Position numbers and translations under genes: made by a program
Shown here: one piece after another, positions 26,991 to 38,576 of the stretch
How the letters are laid out: every line of letters begins with the position of its first letter
How positions within the stretch are numbered: position 1 is the first letter of the stretch
Assembly (NCBI GenBank): GCA_006937955.1
Contig: SSNP01000001.1
Location: 3,388,383-3,452,382 of the forward strand
Length of the DNA: 64,000 bases
Source: Pachypanchax playfairii
Lineage: Eukaryota; Chordata; Actinopteri; Cyprinodontiformes; Aplocheilidae
Direction: 5' to 3'
Notes under the pieces: model-generated
What the model was told of the DNA's origin: nothing
The model's input: only the letters and a program-made list of their open reading frames with translations
Databases searched by the model: none

Positions 26991-28779
26991 GATTTTGCAT
27001 ATAAATGAAATGTTCAGGTTGTACGCTCACATCTGATCAGCATTTATTACTGAGGGATTTAAAACTCGGTGTGGCATCTTTCAGGTGAGATCTAGCCAGA
27101 GTTAATTGATTTAGAAGCATTTTTGGTATCAGATGAGGTCACATTGTGGTCAAAATGAAAAACCCTGCAGATTTTAAAGAATGTCAGGATGTAACAGAAA
27201 CTAAAAGTATTTAATCTTTATTTTTGTTTATGGGCTATCAAACAATCTGTTGAATTTTTTTGTGATGCCATCTTGTATTTTTAAGTGTTTGCAATTAAAC
27301 TTGTAAAACTGGTTATGGCTCAGTAAAAAGGAGAAAAAAAGAATTTTGAAGTTTCATCTTTAATTAGCAGCAGAAGTTTAGTTTTAGTAACAGACAGAAT
27401 AACAGAAGAGATTGATATAGGAAACTAACTTCAAGATCGAGCACTGGTCCAGACATGTGATCACTTCGGATTTCCAACATAATAAATATGAAGTGTGATA
27501 TTTTGCTACTTAGAAACTTGATCACTTTCCCTAGAGATCTGAGTACTGATCAATAATAATGAAGAGATTTTAAAAAAGGTTCAACATAGTTTTTTCATGT
27601 ATGTTGCAGATTAATAGCCCATATTATTGTTATCATAACATAAAGATGGTTTTAACACAACACATGCTCTTCTGACAGTAAGTAGATCTCATGCTGTTCC
27701 TGAAGCCTGATTTCTCCCTCTGGACCCTCCACAGAGCAACACAGTGATTTCTGCAGAACCAATCAGCACCTGTTTGGTTTACACTGAGAGATGGCAGCAA
27801 ATTAAGTAAATCTTATTGATTTGGTGACCTCCATTGGTTTCATGAGTACCAGTTTATGATTTTCTGCAAGTAGATTTAGTACATTTTGGCTGCAGGTACT
27901 ATGATATTTAAAATACCTTTTTTGCTAAGTAATCTGTTATGTGGTGAAAAACCACTGGTTCATATTAAATTTAGAGTCTGTTTTATGCCCAAATGATTCA
28001 TAAATCAGAGTCAGTGGCTCAAAATAAACATCTGAAAGTGGATGGGACTGATTATTAGTGTAAAATATGCCAAAATCCAAAGAAAACCTGAAGTACCTGA
28101 TCATCAGAAAGTCTTCAAAAAAACACAGATTACAGGAAAGTTTGGCTTCCTGGAAGTAAAATATTACTAGGGACCAGGGACCTTTGCAGTGTTTCCTAAA
28201 TATATATATATATAAAGTTCACCTTACAAATAATCCAAACTCTTCCTCATTAACAGCAGTGTCACAAAATCACATCCATGTGACATGGTGGGGGGGTGGG
28301 GGGGGTGCTCTGTTTAAGTCATGGCTCTGATGTGAGGAATTTACTCACTGATGCCAAAAATATGACACTGTTTAACATACAGGATTTGTGCACATAAGGT
28401 AACACATTGAACATTTATACAAAACATTTCAGAATAATGTATTATGTCATTAAAACAAGAGGGTCACATGATATCTGTTCAGTCAGAATCAGGCACCTAC
28501 AGACTGAAATATCTGATTTAGACCAACATTTTATATCAGAATCGACTTCAGTTTCAGAGAGAAGAAATCTCTTATGTTCCGTCCTCTCTGGAGGATCCAC
28601 TCCCTGAATGAACGCACATACACGCACACAGCACCCACAGAGTGTGGACTGTGCACACCACTACTTTCCCGAACAGACACATATTTGAGGGGCATCCTGA
28701 CAAACCCCACAGAGGAACTCTAACACGCATCCAGTGTTACTAAAGTGAGCAGCAGGAGTCCAGAAAAATCACAGGTGAG

Positions 28780-29130
28780 ATTCGGAACTCTCCGCAGAAA
28801 CACGCACAACATCCCGCCGGCGCATCACTCAGCCAGCACAGGCGCGCAGACTGTCGCCTTAAAAAGCATGTCGTACAACATCTATTCCTTTTTTCTTCTT
28901 GTTTATATTCTTCAATATGAGCAATTTCGCCATTATTTCTCCATCCCATCCGCCTCAGCGCCTTCCAGCCCCATTTCTTTCTTACCTCAGCGCCCGCTGA
29001 TGTTCATCCGCCGCTTCGCTCCGGAGACGAGAAGCGTCTTTACCATCGACCCAACAAATGCCTGAGAAAGGGAGAGACAGTAGGGGAGAGAGGGGGGAGA
29101 GAGGGAGGAAGAAACAGGTCGTATCAACAG
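28780..29130 (-). promoter_or_regulatory. rgs6: CpG-rich promoter/leader region of rgs6
   Basis: Two CpG clusters (about 28782-28857 and 28925-29050) stand out in CpG-poor DNA, next to a CT-rich tract on the minus strand (29062-29120). The leader exon lies inside. A small CpG island at the 5' end of a gene is typical of vertebrate promoters. The start site cannot be fixed from sequence. Confidence 0.5.
28986..29061 (-). other. rgs6: Candidate rgs6 5' UTR exon
   Basis: On the minus strand a pyrimidine tract (ctctccctttctcag) precedes 76 bases that end in CTGAG|GTAAGA. It may be an internal leader exon, or the 3' part of the first exon if transcription starts in the CT tract. The donor could splice to the strong acceptor at 22910. 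It contains a complete 19-codon upstream frame (28987-29046). Confidence 0.45.
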
Positions 29131-30005
29131 TGGTCGTTTTCTTTAGCCATTAACATTTAAAACTAAATCCAACACAGATGATCTAAACCTCATTTCATCT
29201 TAATAACTGGTTAAATGTATACTATATATAGGAACAAGGAAAAGGGAAAAAAGTCGAAAAAATATAAAATACTTTAGCCGTTTTTATATTTATAAAAACA
29301 AAACTCTTCTCTGGAACTCTGCCTCCTAGTATTTTGAAGACAAATGTTTTGTTAAAAGGCTGAATTTGGACTCAACATGACAATTACACTTTATTTTAAT
29401 GTAAAGTCATGTTATATTGTGTAAAACTGCCAGATCTTCTCCCCAAAAAGGCAGTTAAACCCAGAATGTGAGGGGATGGTGGAATCAGCTTCATTGTGTT
29501 CACACAAACATCCATCAGTATCATCATAGACCTTGATTTTGAGCTGTATGTGGATTTAAAAAAAAAAAACAGCTCAAGATGCAAATGTCTCTCGAATTAA
29601 ACTCTGTTTCAGTATCACTGAGTTTTTCCTCTTTATTTGAATTGGCCAGAAGTGAATCTTTACTTTATTTCTAAGCCACATTTACAGTGCCATCAAATTA
29701 AAGCAGCGTCCGATTATTTAATCACATTAATCCCATGCAGTTTGGAAAAAAAAAAAAAAAAAATCACATTTATTGTCTCTGAAGAAAGTGAATAAAAGCC
29801 ATATGTTTACAATCAACTTTTACATGTTTTCTATGAAAAGTTTAAAGAAAATCAAAAAATCTATAGTGTTAGTTGTTTTTGCTGGATTTTGTTGTTTGTT
29901 TTATTGCTTAAAAATATGACAAAAGTAAATATGTTCCCTTCTTTGTAAAAACATTGAGATTTTTAAGAACTTTTGCCATAATTCTGAAAATAGTTACTGA
30001 AATCA

Positions 30006-30443
30006 TCAGATGTAATAATCTAAATATTTAGAATAATGATCACTGACCCAGAAGTCAGGAACCACTGAAACACACAGCTCACACAGAGGAACAAGCAGAT
30101 GAAGATTAACTGGAATATTTGACATTTTCTTGGTAACAACAAACATTAAAAACGTACCCCAGAAGCACGTTAACCAATGAAACAAGCGTAAAATCAAACG
30201 AGAGTCACAATCAGCAGGGATGTTGAAAACAACAGCCTCACACTGAAGCAAAGACCCAGACTGGATGTTCTGGACATGATTACCAATGAAGAACAGGTGT
30301 GTGGCAATCAGTAGCCAGCAGAGGCCAGGTGTGATGGTGCAGGAAGGAAACACTCTGAAAAACAGGATGACCAGGATGTTAATGGATCTGAATGTCAGGA
30401 CAGATAAGACTCTGGAACAGACTGCAGTGGACTGGTGAACCAT
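30006..30443 (-). CDS. Unassigned 145-codon open reading frame (may be chance)
   Basis: An ATG-initiated frame encodes a hydrophobic, Cys-rich protein with several Leu/Phe/Val-rich runs, such as SINILVILFFRVF and LCWLLIATHLFFIG. It is the longest frame outside sipa1l1. I recognise no family, and there is no clear promoter or splice context. A frame this long is uncommon but not impossible by chance in this amount of DNA. Treat it as doubtful. Confidence 0.15.
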   Translation of the reverse strand: MVHQSTAVCSRVLSVLTFRSINILVILFFRVFPSCTITPGLCWLLIATHLFFIGNHVQNIQSGSLLQCEAVVFNIPADCDSRLILRLFHWLTCFWGTFLMFVVTKKMSNIPVNLHLLVPLCELCVSVVPDFWVSDHYSKYLDYYI

Positions 30444-31559
30444 AGTGCAACTTCATAAATACTGACTTCATTCAACTCAAAGGAAGAAGGACAAATGATA
30501 ACAAATATAATTCAACATGAAGTTATATAAAAAAATATATATAAAGATAATAAACTTGAGATAAAAATCTGCAGATAAAAGACAAATAGTTTAAGTTTTA
30601 ACTATGAAGCAAGAGTAAATGCTGATGTGTGGTTTGTTTAGCAGGACTGAGGTGAGCAGCAGTTCTTTGTCAGGGTCACAGATGGTGCAGATTGAAGCTT
30701 TGATCTCATGTATCCGGCTTTCAGAGGCTCCCGTGTTCAGGTACAACTGTTGAGTCCAACAGCAGGATTTCTTGTCTCACACACATCAAGCAGCTTGCAG
30801 ATGTTTTCTTTTACGGATTTAAAAAAAAAAAAAAAGTATTACTTCATAAACCACTTAACGCACTACTGGTTGCACTTAGAAAAAGAACATAACGTGTTTT
30901 AGGTTGTATGAAATAGCCAATGTAACGTATTGTGAGAAAAAAAATATTTGGATGTTCACCAAAAGCAGCTTTTAGCTTTAAATTCAAACAGAAAAGACAT
31001 TTTTCATTCCGTTTCATCATTTCCATTATTACATGGGAGTCCATTTCCAATTATCCCCAGATTTCACTGTAATTTTGCACGCTTTCCGTTCATCCAATTC
31101 CATTTTAAAAACTAGATTTTTTCTGACTCTCAATGGAAGCTCAATGTCCATTTTATTCATTTAATATATTTCTATTTGTGTCGGTGCCTTTTATAAATAA
31201 AACTCATTGTAAAACTAAATCTAGTATTTGGAAAATAATATTCAAACTGAAGCCTGTGATCTGACGTGTATGTGACATGCTGGTAAAGATGCACATCTTA
31301 ATTAAACCACCAAAAAATAAAATTTCAACCAATTTAGTTATTCTTTATTTCCTAATTTAGCCTGATTGTATGTGGCTACATTGGTTTTATTTTGAAAATA
31401 CAAAGATGGCCAATCTATGAGCTGGTTTCCAGGATTAATATATTTATGACTCTCCATCTCACTGCTGAGACAAACGTGCCTTCAAGCTCTACATATGCAA
31501 AATCTTCTAGAACATACATTCTCTTAATTTAGCACTTCTTCACTTCTCTATTCATCCCA

Positions 31560-31880
31560 CCACTCAGAGTAATCTGCCCTTAATTTCTCATCCTGAATAT
31601 GTGCACGGCTTACAGCTGTGAGCCGGGAAGCCCGGCAGTTAAAATCCTTAGCTGATGGCCGAGCATTGAAGCACATCAAAGCATCTGATGCAACGGTGGA
31701 CCGAGGAAGGAAACTGGGTGCTTACTACACTCCTTAGTGTGCGGTGTGTGAAACCCAGCCTCATAATGTCAACAGAACGCTCGCTTGCTCGCTGCCATCC
31801 AGGCTGCTTATTTTCATCACTGCTGCTCCAGACTAAAAATATTTGCTGTCCTAATTCAGTAAGCTACAACTCGGACGAGG
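31560..31880. promoter_or_regulatory. Candidate conserved non-coding element with MEF2 and E-box motifs
   Basis: This stretch is less AT-rich and more complex than its surroundings. It contains acagctgtga (an E-box near 31611) and CTAAAAATA (31833-31841), a textbook MEF2 site. No open frame of interest is present. Enhancer function is an inference from composition and motifs. Confidence 0.25.
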
Positions 31881-32910
31881 AGTGAGGGGACATCGAGCTT
31901 CAAAAGCCACAGCTGTTTCTGTCTTTTAGCGTCTTCATGTTGAGCTGTAGTGCAAAAAAAAACTGGAGAAAATAAGCTTAAAAATCAATACGTGCACTCA
32001 CGAGCAAACTGTCATCAAAATCTAAATTGATACTAATGGACCAATCTGTTGGAGCGCATACACACACATTGCATCTACTCGTGTGTGGAAGCCAAAGCAT
32101 TCACTTTGGACTGAATTACTGAGCATCAGGAAACAGGAAGTAAAGTTCCCACTGGGACGTATGAAAGTGAGAGTGAGTGTGAAGGGAAATGCTTTGGATT
32201 TGCATACGAGATGCAACATATTTAGTGTAATGTTGTATGTTCTGTAGCGTGTAGGTCCACATCAACACGTCCCTTTCAGTAGCAATGAGTTGCAAAGACT
32301 CTCGTTATAATACTAAAGCACAAAGAAACATAATGAATTAAAAGTTAATATACATTGTTGAGATATTTGTGGTTTTTGACTTTTTTGTTTTCCTTATTCA
32401 TCCAAAGCAAAAAGACAGGATGTGACTAGATCTTCGGGACCAACATTCATCTCGTCTTAAAGATCCTACAGTTCTGTTTGTTTTTCAAACAGAGTGTTTG
32501 GCTCTAGAACTGCAGGATTACTTGAGGTTTCTAAAAGCAGACACAGCTTCTCTTGAGTCTTTAGTTTCCTTTTTGATTTGAGAGGAAGACACTCCTTCTA
32601 GCTTTAGGACTGAGCTTCAAATATTCTTTATAAATAACTTTTATTTCTGTTGCATGTTCCCCTTATGTTTGACATTTCAGTAGATTTTTACTAAACTAAC
32701 AAATCTACAAAGCTGTTTCACCAAAATAAAAGCCACAAACCTGCAGAAAAAATTGTGGCAACTTGGTTGATATTTTTTTCATATCACAAATATCTGATGG
32801 TGGTTGAGATGTGAAGAATGTGTGTGACGAAGGTGAAGTCAAACAACAAGAACTTTCTCTGTCCCCCTTCCTGAGAGCCTGATTAGAGCCGAGAGCTGCA
32901 CAGAGACATG

Positions 32911-32912
<2 letters not shown>

Positions 32913-32948
<36 letters not shown>

Positions 32949-32953
32949 GGGGG
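32913..32953. repeat. (GT)n microsatellite with adjoining G-run
   Basis: About 15 GT units are followed by gggtggggggggg, a possible quadruplex-forming tract. Confidence 0.9.
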
Positions 32954-35129
32954 GCTGTAGGAGAGTGTGGGTTAAAAGCAGGAAGGATCAATATGCATCA
33001 CAAGAGAAGGAGTTGAGGCCACATAATGCCCGTAAACAGGGTGGCGGATTCTTTTACAGTCAAATAGTAAATGTGGGGAAATGTTTTTTATTACACAATA
33101 TTATGTTTTAGCTTGAAGATTTAACATGAAACAAACAGAAATGATATTAAAGATCTTAAAGTTTGCAACTTTTAACAGATTTATTGAAACAAAAATTCGA
33201 GCTGATTTTTCCTGCATGTGGTCAAACTGAATCACCACCAGGTTCTCCTTCAGTCAACTCCTTTTATTTTCATTATTTTGGTTCCTACCAAATATTTAGA
33301 GTTAAAATCTTTTAGAATAAATAATCTTAGGATTTCGACATGTTGCTTTAAAAGCTCTCAGCCATTTGAAAAACACAAAGTATGGAGCTTTTAGATTTTA
33401 CACGTTTCTGCTTTTTAACTAACAATTTTTGCAAACGAGAAGAAAATCAGCTGCTCTCTCCTCTGTGGACAGATCTGTTTAAGTTTGGTGTTGTATTTTG
33501 TGAAACAAAGCTCTGAGGAAGGCCCACGTTTTCCACCTGCTAAGATGACTAAGCTGTGGCCTCCTCTGTACCGACGCTGCAGGGACCTGAAACAGCTCCG
33601 GGCATCGCTGCAGGTGGACTCGGGGATAAACACTCAAAACCACTGGTCTCATGGCTCCAGCACCTGTTTACAAATCAGACAGATTCTTCAAACAATCATA
33701 GAATTTCTTTCAATTTAACCAGAATAAAAGCTTTTATTCTGAAAGAGGATTTATTGGGAGCTGATTCTTTGTTTGTGAAGCTGGAAATCTGCAATCAAGT
33801 AGAGTTCAGGCAAAACTATATCATCACGGTGATGATAATTACTGCAGCCTGAGAAGTGAAATCATGTGTAAGTGTGGGTTTTTCCTCAGCGGTTGAAGCT
33901 GGAGTTAACACTCTGGGATCTCTGCTGTTGATTCGTTCCAGAGGAAACACAAATATCATTTTAGGATGGTTACATATCTAAATGATCAAGTTCTATATGC
34001 ATTCAACACGGAGTATAATCATGTATGAAGCAGCATCATTCACACCTGACTGAAGAGTGTTTTCTCTGCAACAACAAATGTTAACAAAAAACGTTAAACT
34101 GAGCTAAAAATAGATTTTTAATATGCAACTACATATCTTAGGGTCATTATTGATTTATTAAAGCCATTTTTATTTATTTATAAACATATATGTACATGTA
34201 TGAAGTGCATTAGAGATTAAAACTGTAAAAAATTAGAATTATAAAATATGGAAATGGTTTAAAGCATAACCTAATATATATTTAAATGAAATAAGCTCAA
34301 ACTCAAGATTTTTTTTTTAACTCGATTTTCCTTCTTGTGCCACATTTTAGTTAGAAATGCTTCTGCAGCTTCACTCACATCAGCTGGTTTGAACTTTTCT
34401 ATCTTTTTCTTCTATCTTTTCTATCTTTGAAGTGTTTTTCTCATCACTACAGCAACATATTGTTATTTATGACTCTAAACATCTTGCTTGAGCGCATAAT
34501 ACACAATACTTACTCTATAATTATGTTTGATTCAACAGGTAAACATGTGTAATTACGTGCAGTATCCTAATCAGTGTGTGCTTTGCTGTTAAATTAAAAG
34601 AACTAGAAATCACTGGAAAATTATATGAAGACGTTAAACTGGAATTTTGCAAAGATAAAAAAATGGACATTTTTTGTTTCTTAAAATTATTTTTAAAAGT
34701 CCAACTTTTAATAGTTTAAATGTTTAAACTTTGTTCTTTAAAGGATTTAACAGTCATGTTCGAAGATATCAGAGCAGATTCTTCCCTCTGAAAAATTTGG
34801 AATAAATACCTCCCAACTGGACAACCTGAAAGAGAAAACCAGTTCGATGGTATTACTCAGATTTCCCATCATCCCTCTCAGCGGTGGCCACTCCGTAGTG
34901 AGAAAAAAGAAAATGAAGGCGGAGTAATTGTGGCTCTAGCTGTGGGAACAGCTAAAATCCAATCAGAGGAATCTGTGAGAAGAGGAACGGGAGGAGCCTG
35001 AGGTCAAATCCCAGTCCTCTCAGAGTCTGTACTTACTCACAGCAAGATCCAATCAGTCAGAACCTGCACCGAAAACAAGACCGATAAATCCACTTCCTGT
35101 CTGACAGAAAACAAACCAATCCACCACTG

Positions 35130-35160
35130 CACGCCAAACTTGTACAGCATTTATTTATTT
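35130..35160 (-). terminator. Candidate sipa1l1 polyadenylation site
   Basis: On the minus strand two overlapping AATAAA hexamers (35150-35159) are followed by a possible CA cleavage site at about 35143. Beyond it is a GU/U-rich stretch reading ggtttgttttctgtc, the usual downstream element. Confidence 0.45.
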
Positions 35161-36106
35161 CAGAAACCTTAATACTGTGTGTTTTTCATACATCTTACAA
35201 AGACAATGAATCTGGGATGTTAACAGTATTTTCAATCCTGTGAAACTTGTAGTCTCCTTAAAACTGTGAGCTTTACCTTCAGTGAGAGCTGATCAGCTGA
35301 CGTGAGTAAACATCATGACGCAGAGCAGCGGTGCACGCCGCCGCTCCGTGGTTTGTGACCTCACAAGCTGAAAAGCATCCCCGCGACACCAGCAACAGCA
35401 AAACCTGTTCTTACTGATCTGATCAGAGACGCTTAAAGGAAACAAAGATTTCACATTTTATAGAGTGAATAAAGTCTCGTGTTGGACAGGAGCCGCATTC
35501 GCAGGGAAACTACGGAGCAACATCTACATGAGATTGCACAGGAATGAATAAAATCACCCTTTTATATCCAAAACTAGCAGATTATATTGAACACTGTGCA
35601 AAAGATCTCAATAACAGATTTTTTTTTTTTTTTTTACAAAAATGGAACTTTTGAACATCTTAACATTCACATTTCAGATCCTTCTGTCGAGCAACAAAAA
35701 CAAAGCTGTGAAAGGAAGATCTAAATCAACTTCATACAATATTCACAAATAAAAAACAGAACTGTTTACAACGTGTGTTTAGACACACCTGTCAGATTTA
35801 TGATGTAGGTTTCATAAAACTGGAGCATTTTCTGGGTACACCTAACAATCCCTTCAACTGTCTAAATATCTGAATTTAGGCTTTGATGTTTACAGTAAAG
35901 ACAGATTTTCGTGGAACAGGAACATCTAAACCCAGATTATTCGTTTTTTTTGTAAATGTGTTTATATTTCACGCGACTTGTTGACTGCTGGGATTTTCTG
36001 CACAACTTGCAAAACTATTGAAAACTAAACCAGATGGTAACCGTCTACTGGAGTAAACACCAGTCGTACAAACTGACAAGAGATTCCTAAAACAGAACCA
36101 AGAGTC

Positions 36107-36160
36107 CACACACACACACACACACACGCGCGCGCACATACACACACACAAACACACACG
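36107..36160. repeat. (CA)n microsatellite
   Basis: CA repeats interrupted by a gcgcgc block, in the presumed sipa1l1 3' UTR. Confidence 0.9.
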
Positions 36161-37106
36161 TGTCTCTGAATGAATAGCAGTTAAAATGAGCATCTTTTGG
36201 TTTTACATTCATGTTTCTTTGTGCTGATTTGAGATCCTGCAGGGTTTTTAATGCAGATATTTAGGATGTAAATAAATTCTATTTTTTTATATCATATTTA
36301 TTATGACTTAAAAGGTTTCATGGAGACACTCAAAGTGACTAGAATCTTTAACTGACTTCTTGTTTTGTGTAAATGGTGAATGAACTGATTCTGGTGGGGG
36401 GGGGGGTATCTTTCCAGCATCCCGTCACTCAGAATACACACGTTATTATTCCAAGGCACACGTATCCAAACATTTCACACACACAAACTTACTGATCTGT
36501 CTGATTACAGTCAGATGATAAATGAATCTGATTCTTGCAGCAGTAAAACACAGTTTGGTAGTAAAATAAATGTTTTCAGGTGTTTATTTATCTGGATGAA
36601 GATGAAGAAGCTTTCCCTTTCCTCTGGTCCCTCAGAGCAGTTTCAAAGGCACATCCCTGCCCTGCCTGGGAGGAAATGACCAAAGGAAGTGACTGTAGGC
36701 ACAGCTGGACAAACTAATGTACATTCACACTACGACAGCGCACTCTAACAGGTGTGGCACGTACTGCAGGTCCCTCCAATCATGTTCTTGTCACTATGAC
36801 GTGCAGTTTTTCTAAACTGTCTGAAGTCCTCTTACCACAAAAACTGAACCTGAGGAAAAATGTAGATGTTATACGCAAACATCCTCCACATACGCTCACG
36901 CAGACCTTACATACACACTGAATCTGCTCCTTTTATTTAAAAAAATCTACCTGTGATTGTCTCTAAAGAGCTGGTTCTTCTGGTTTCTGTTCTGAATGCT
37001 TGCGTGGCCTCCTGGCTGATGTCTCACTGATTACTAAAGAGGCATTGGGAAAAAATACAGAGTGACAAGGCAGCACGATTACAAGTCATGACATTTCCAC
37101 TGGTCA

Positions 37107-37120
37107 CCACTAGAGGGCAC
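37107..37120 (+). promoter_or_regulatory. CTCF-like motif
   Basis: CCACTAGAGGGCAC fits the CTCF core. It lies in the presumed sipa1l1 3' UTR and has the same orientation as the other two candidates. Confidence 0.35.
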
Positions 37121-38432
37121 TGTAAGCAACACAACAGCAGGCTCGGGCACCACAAACTACAACGTAATACAGAATAAAAAGCATATAGTCAGGCTTTAGG
37201 CAGAATTCAGAAAGAAAGCCAGATAAATGATAGACCTAATGACCATAGCCTTAAAGAACTAAACACTGTCAGTTGTACTGTACGAATAGAACAACTCATT
37301 TATTGGAACTATAATACAAGGAAATAAATTAACCTGGGAATAAAAAGACTGAAATGTTTCCTGTCTAAAATTGTCTGTAGGTTATTATCAGCCGGCTCTC
37401 CGTGTTCCAGGCAGTGAGATGATGAGGAGTCCTTATTTTGCTTTTACCCCTGAGCAAGATGTTCAGTGGAAAAGGACAAAGGCTCGTGTGCAGCAGAAAT
37501 TGGTCATTTTGAAATTGTACCCTTCGAATCATCTTTTTCCACTTGAAGCTTCTTTTTGTAACAACTCTCCCTTTTTGGGAGAGAGAGACTGAAGTCCCGA
37601 CTTCTTCCTATTGCTTTTAAAACATAAGACTGAGATTAAACAAGGAACTCTAGATCAGTCTCGTTTTATGGCACTACTTGCCGATGGCTTTTAAAAACTC
37701 TCCTCCAGGTGTTGGTTTATGCTGTTGAATCAGGATGAATGTTGTAATCCAGAAAACAAAGTCAGACAGTTCAGTTATTTTAGATTTTGAAGAACCAATA
37801 ACACGAGAACTATTTTCTTTTACTCCATATACATTTGAAGGAAACGTCTTCTCAGTTTTGTGCTTCTGTAGCTCCAGATTTATTTTGTTTGTGTGCTAAC
37901 GAACACTGATTTTTGGAGTGGATCTGTTGCGTACCTGTCTGAGTGGCGCTTCAGTCTGCTTTTACCTGGATGTCGGAGCGACCCCGTGCTGAGGCAGCTT
38001 TAATTTGGCACAAAAGACTTTTATCCCCTTTCAGAGCAGCTGGATATCGTTTCATAGAAGTTGCAGAAATCGAAATGTAAAAGGCCAAATTTTAAAAAAA
38101 GAGTACTGAGCAAAGATGGCACGAGGGAGGAGATGATTCTTCATTTTGTGGATGAAGTGAAAAGGGGAATGTTACCAGGAAGGTATCCAGGAAGCGAGGG
38201 AAGAGGATGAGTGTTCAACCAGGTATTACAGTTTTCTTAAATCTCATCTTCAGGAGATCTTTAATGGCATTGATGGCTTTATGAGCTGATGTTTGAGGTC
38301 AGTGTAGGAGTGTTTATCATCAGGGTGAGTAAGTGAGAGAGTCCAGCAGTCTCAGCTTGATCCCCCACTTGTCTTCTCCACTCACACTGTGTGCTGATGA
38401 ATTGTGTGCGAATTAAAAGCTGCAGGTGAAGG

Positions 38433-38576
38433 TCAGTTCATGTCAATAGTGTTGAAGACCCACTCGGTAAACTTCTTAAGCTTGGCAGCGGATGTCTGGG
38501 ACTCCTCCTGCAGTCTCTGGTTGTCCTCCCAGAGCCTCTTGATCTGAGTCTGAAGTCGCAGCTTTTCTTCACGCTC
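38433..38576 (-). CDS. sipa1l1: sipa1l1 last coding exon with stop
   Basis: This exon covers residues 1675-1721. EREEKLRLQTQIKRLWEDNQ, RLQEESQTSAAKL and KKFTEWVFNTIDMN end at a TGA (38433-38435). Human SIPA1L1 ends KLKKFTEWVFNTIDMS, while SIPA1L2 and SIPA1L3 end differently, which is the strongest evidence for the paralogue. The acceptor is CATTTTACAG|GAG. Confidence 0.93.
   Translation of the reverse strand, partial: EREEKLRLQTQIKRLWEDNQRLQEESQTSAAKLKKFTEWVFNTIDMN

Larger units (their letters stand above)
22910..28985 (-). other. rgs6: rgs6 intron between leader and first coding exon
   Basis: About 6 kb. It includes a CTCF-like site (24436), an interspersed fish repeat (24945-25140), a complex, possibly conserved stretch (26640-26990), a TA run (28199-28214) and G-runs (28288-28308). 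No coding exon is recognised. Confidence 0.5.
29062..35129. other. Intergenic region between sipa1l1 and rgs6
   Basis: About 6 kb between the likely sipa1l1 poly(A) site and the rgs6 leader. It holds a GA-rich run at 29066-29120, a 145-codon open frame (30006-30443), a unique-looking segment with MEF2 and E-box motifs (31560-31880), and a GT microsatellite with a G-run (32913-32953). TCTATCTTTT repeats lie near 34395-34430. No gene is recognised. Confidence 0.6.
35146..38432 (-). other. sipa1l1: Probable sipa1l1 3' UTR
   Basis: This is the stretch after the stop codon with no coding content that I can recognise. It contains a CA microsatellite (about 36107-36160), a G-run near 36396, a CTCF-like site and several minus-strand AATAAA hexamers (near 37290, 36582, 36298 and 35150). 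The last is the best polyadenylation signal. If an earlier signal is used, the UTR is shorter. The end is inferred only. Confidence 0.5.

Noticed and set aside
28288..28308. G-quadruplex regulatory element
   Set aside because: It is only a G-run interrupted by T, and similar runs occur at many places in the window with no link to a gene feature.
33485..33852. Possible exon with WPPLYRRCRDLKQLRASLQ
   Set aside because: A GTGGAC donor-like site follows CTGCAG, but there is no recognisable protein, no partner exon, and frames are open on both strands.
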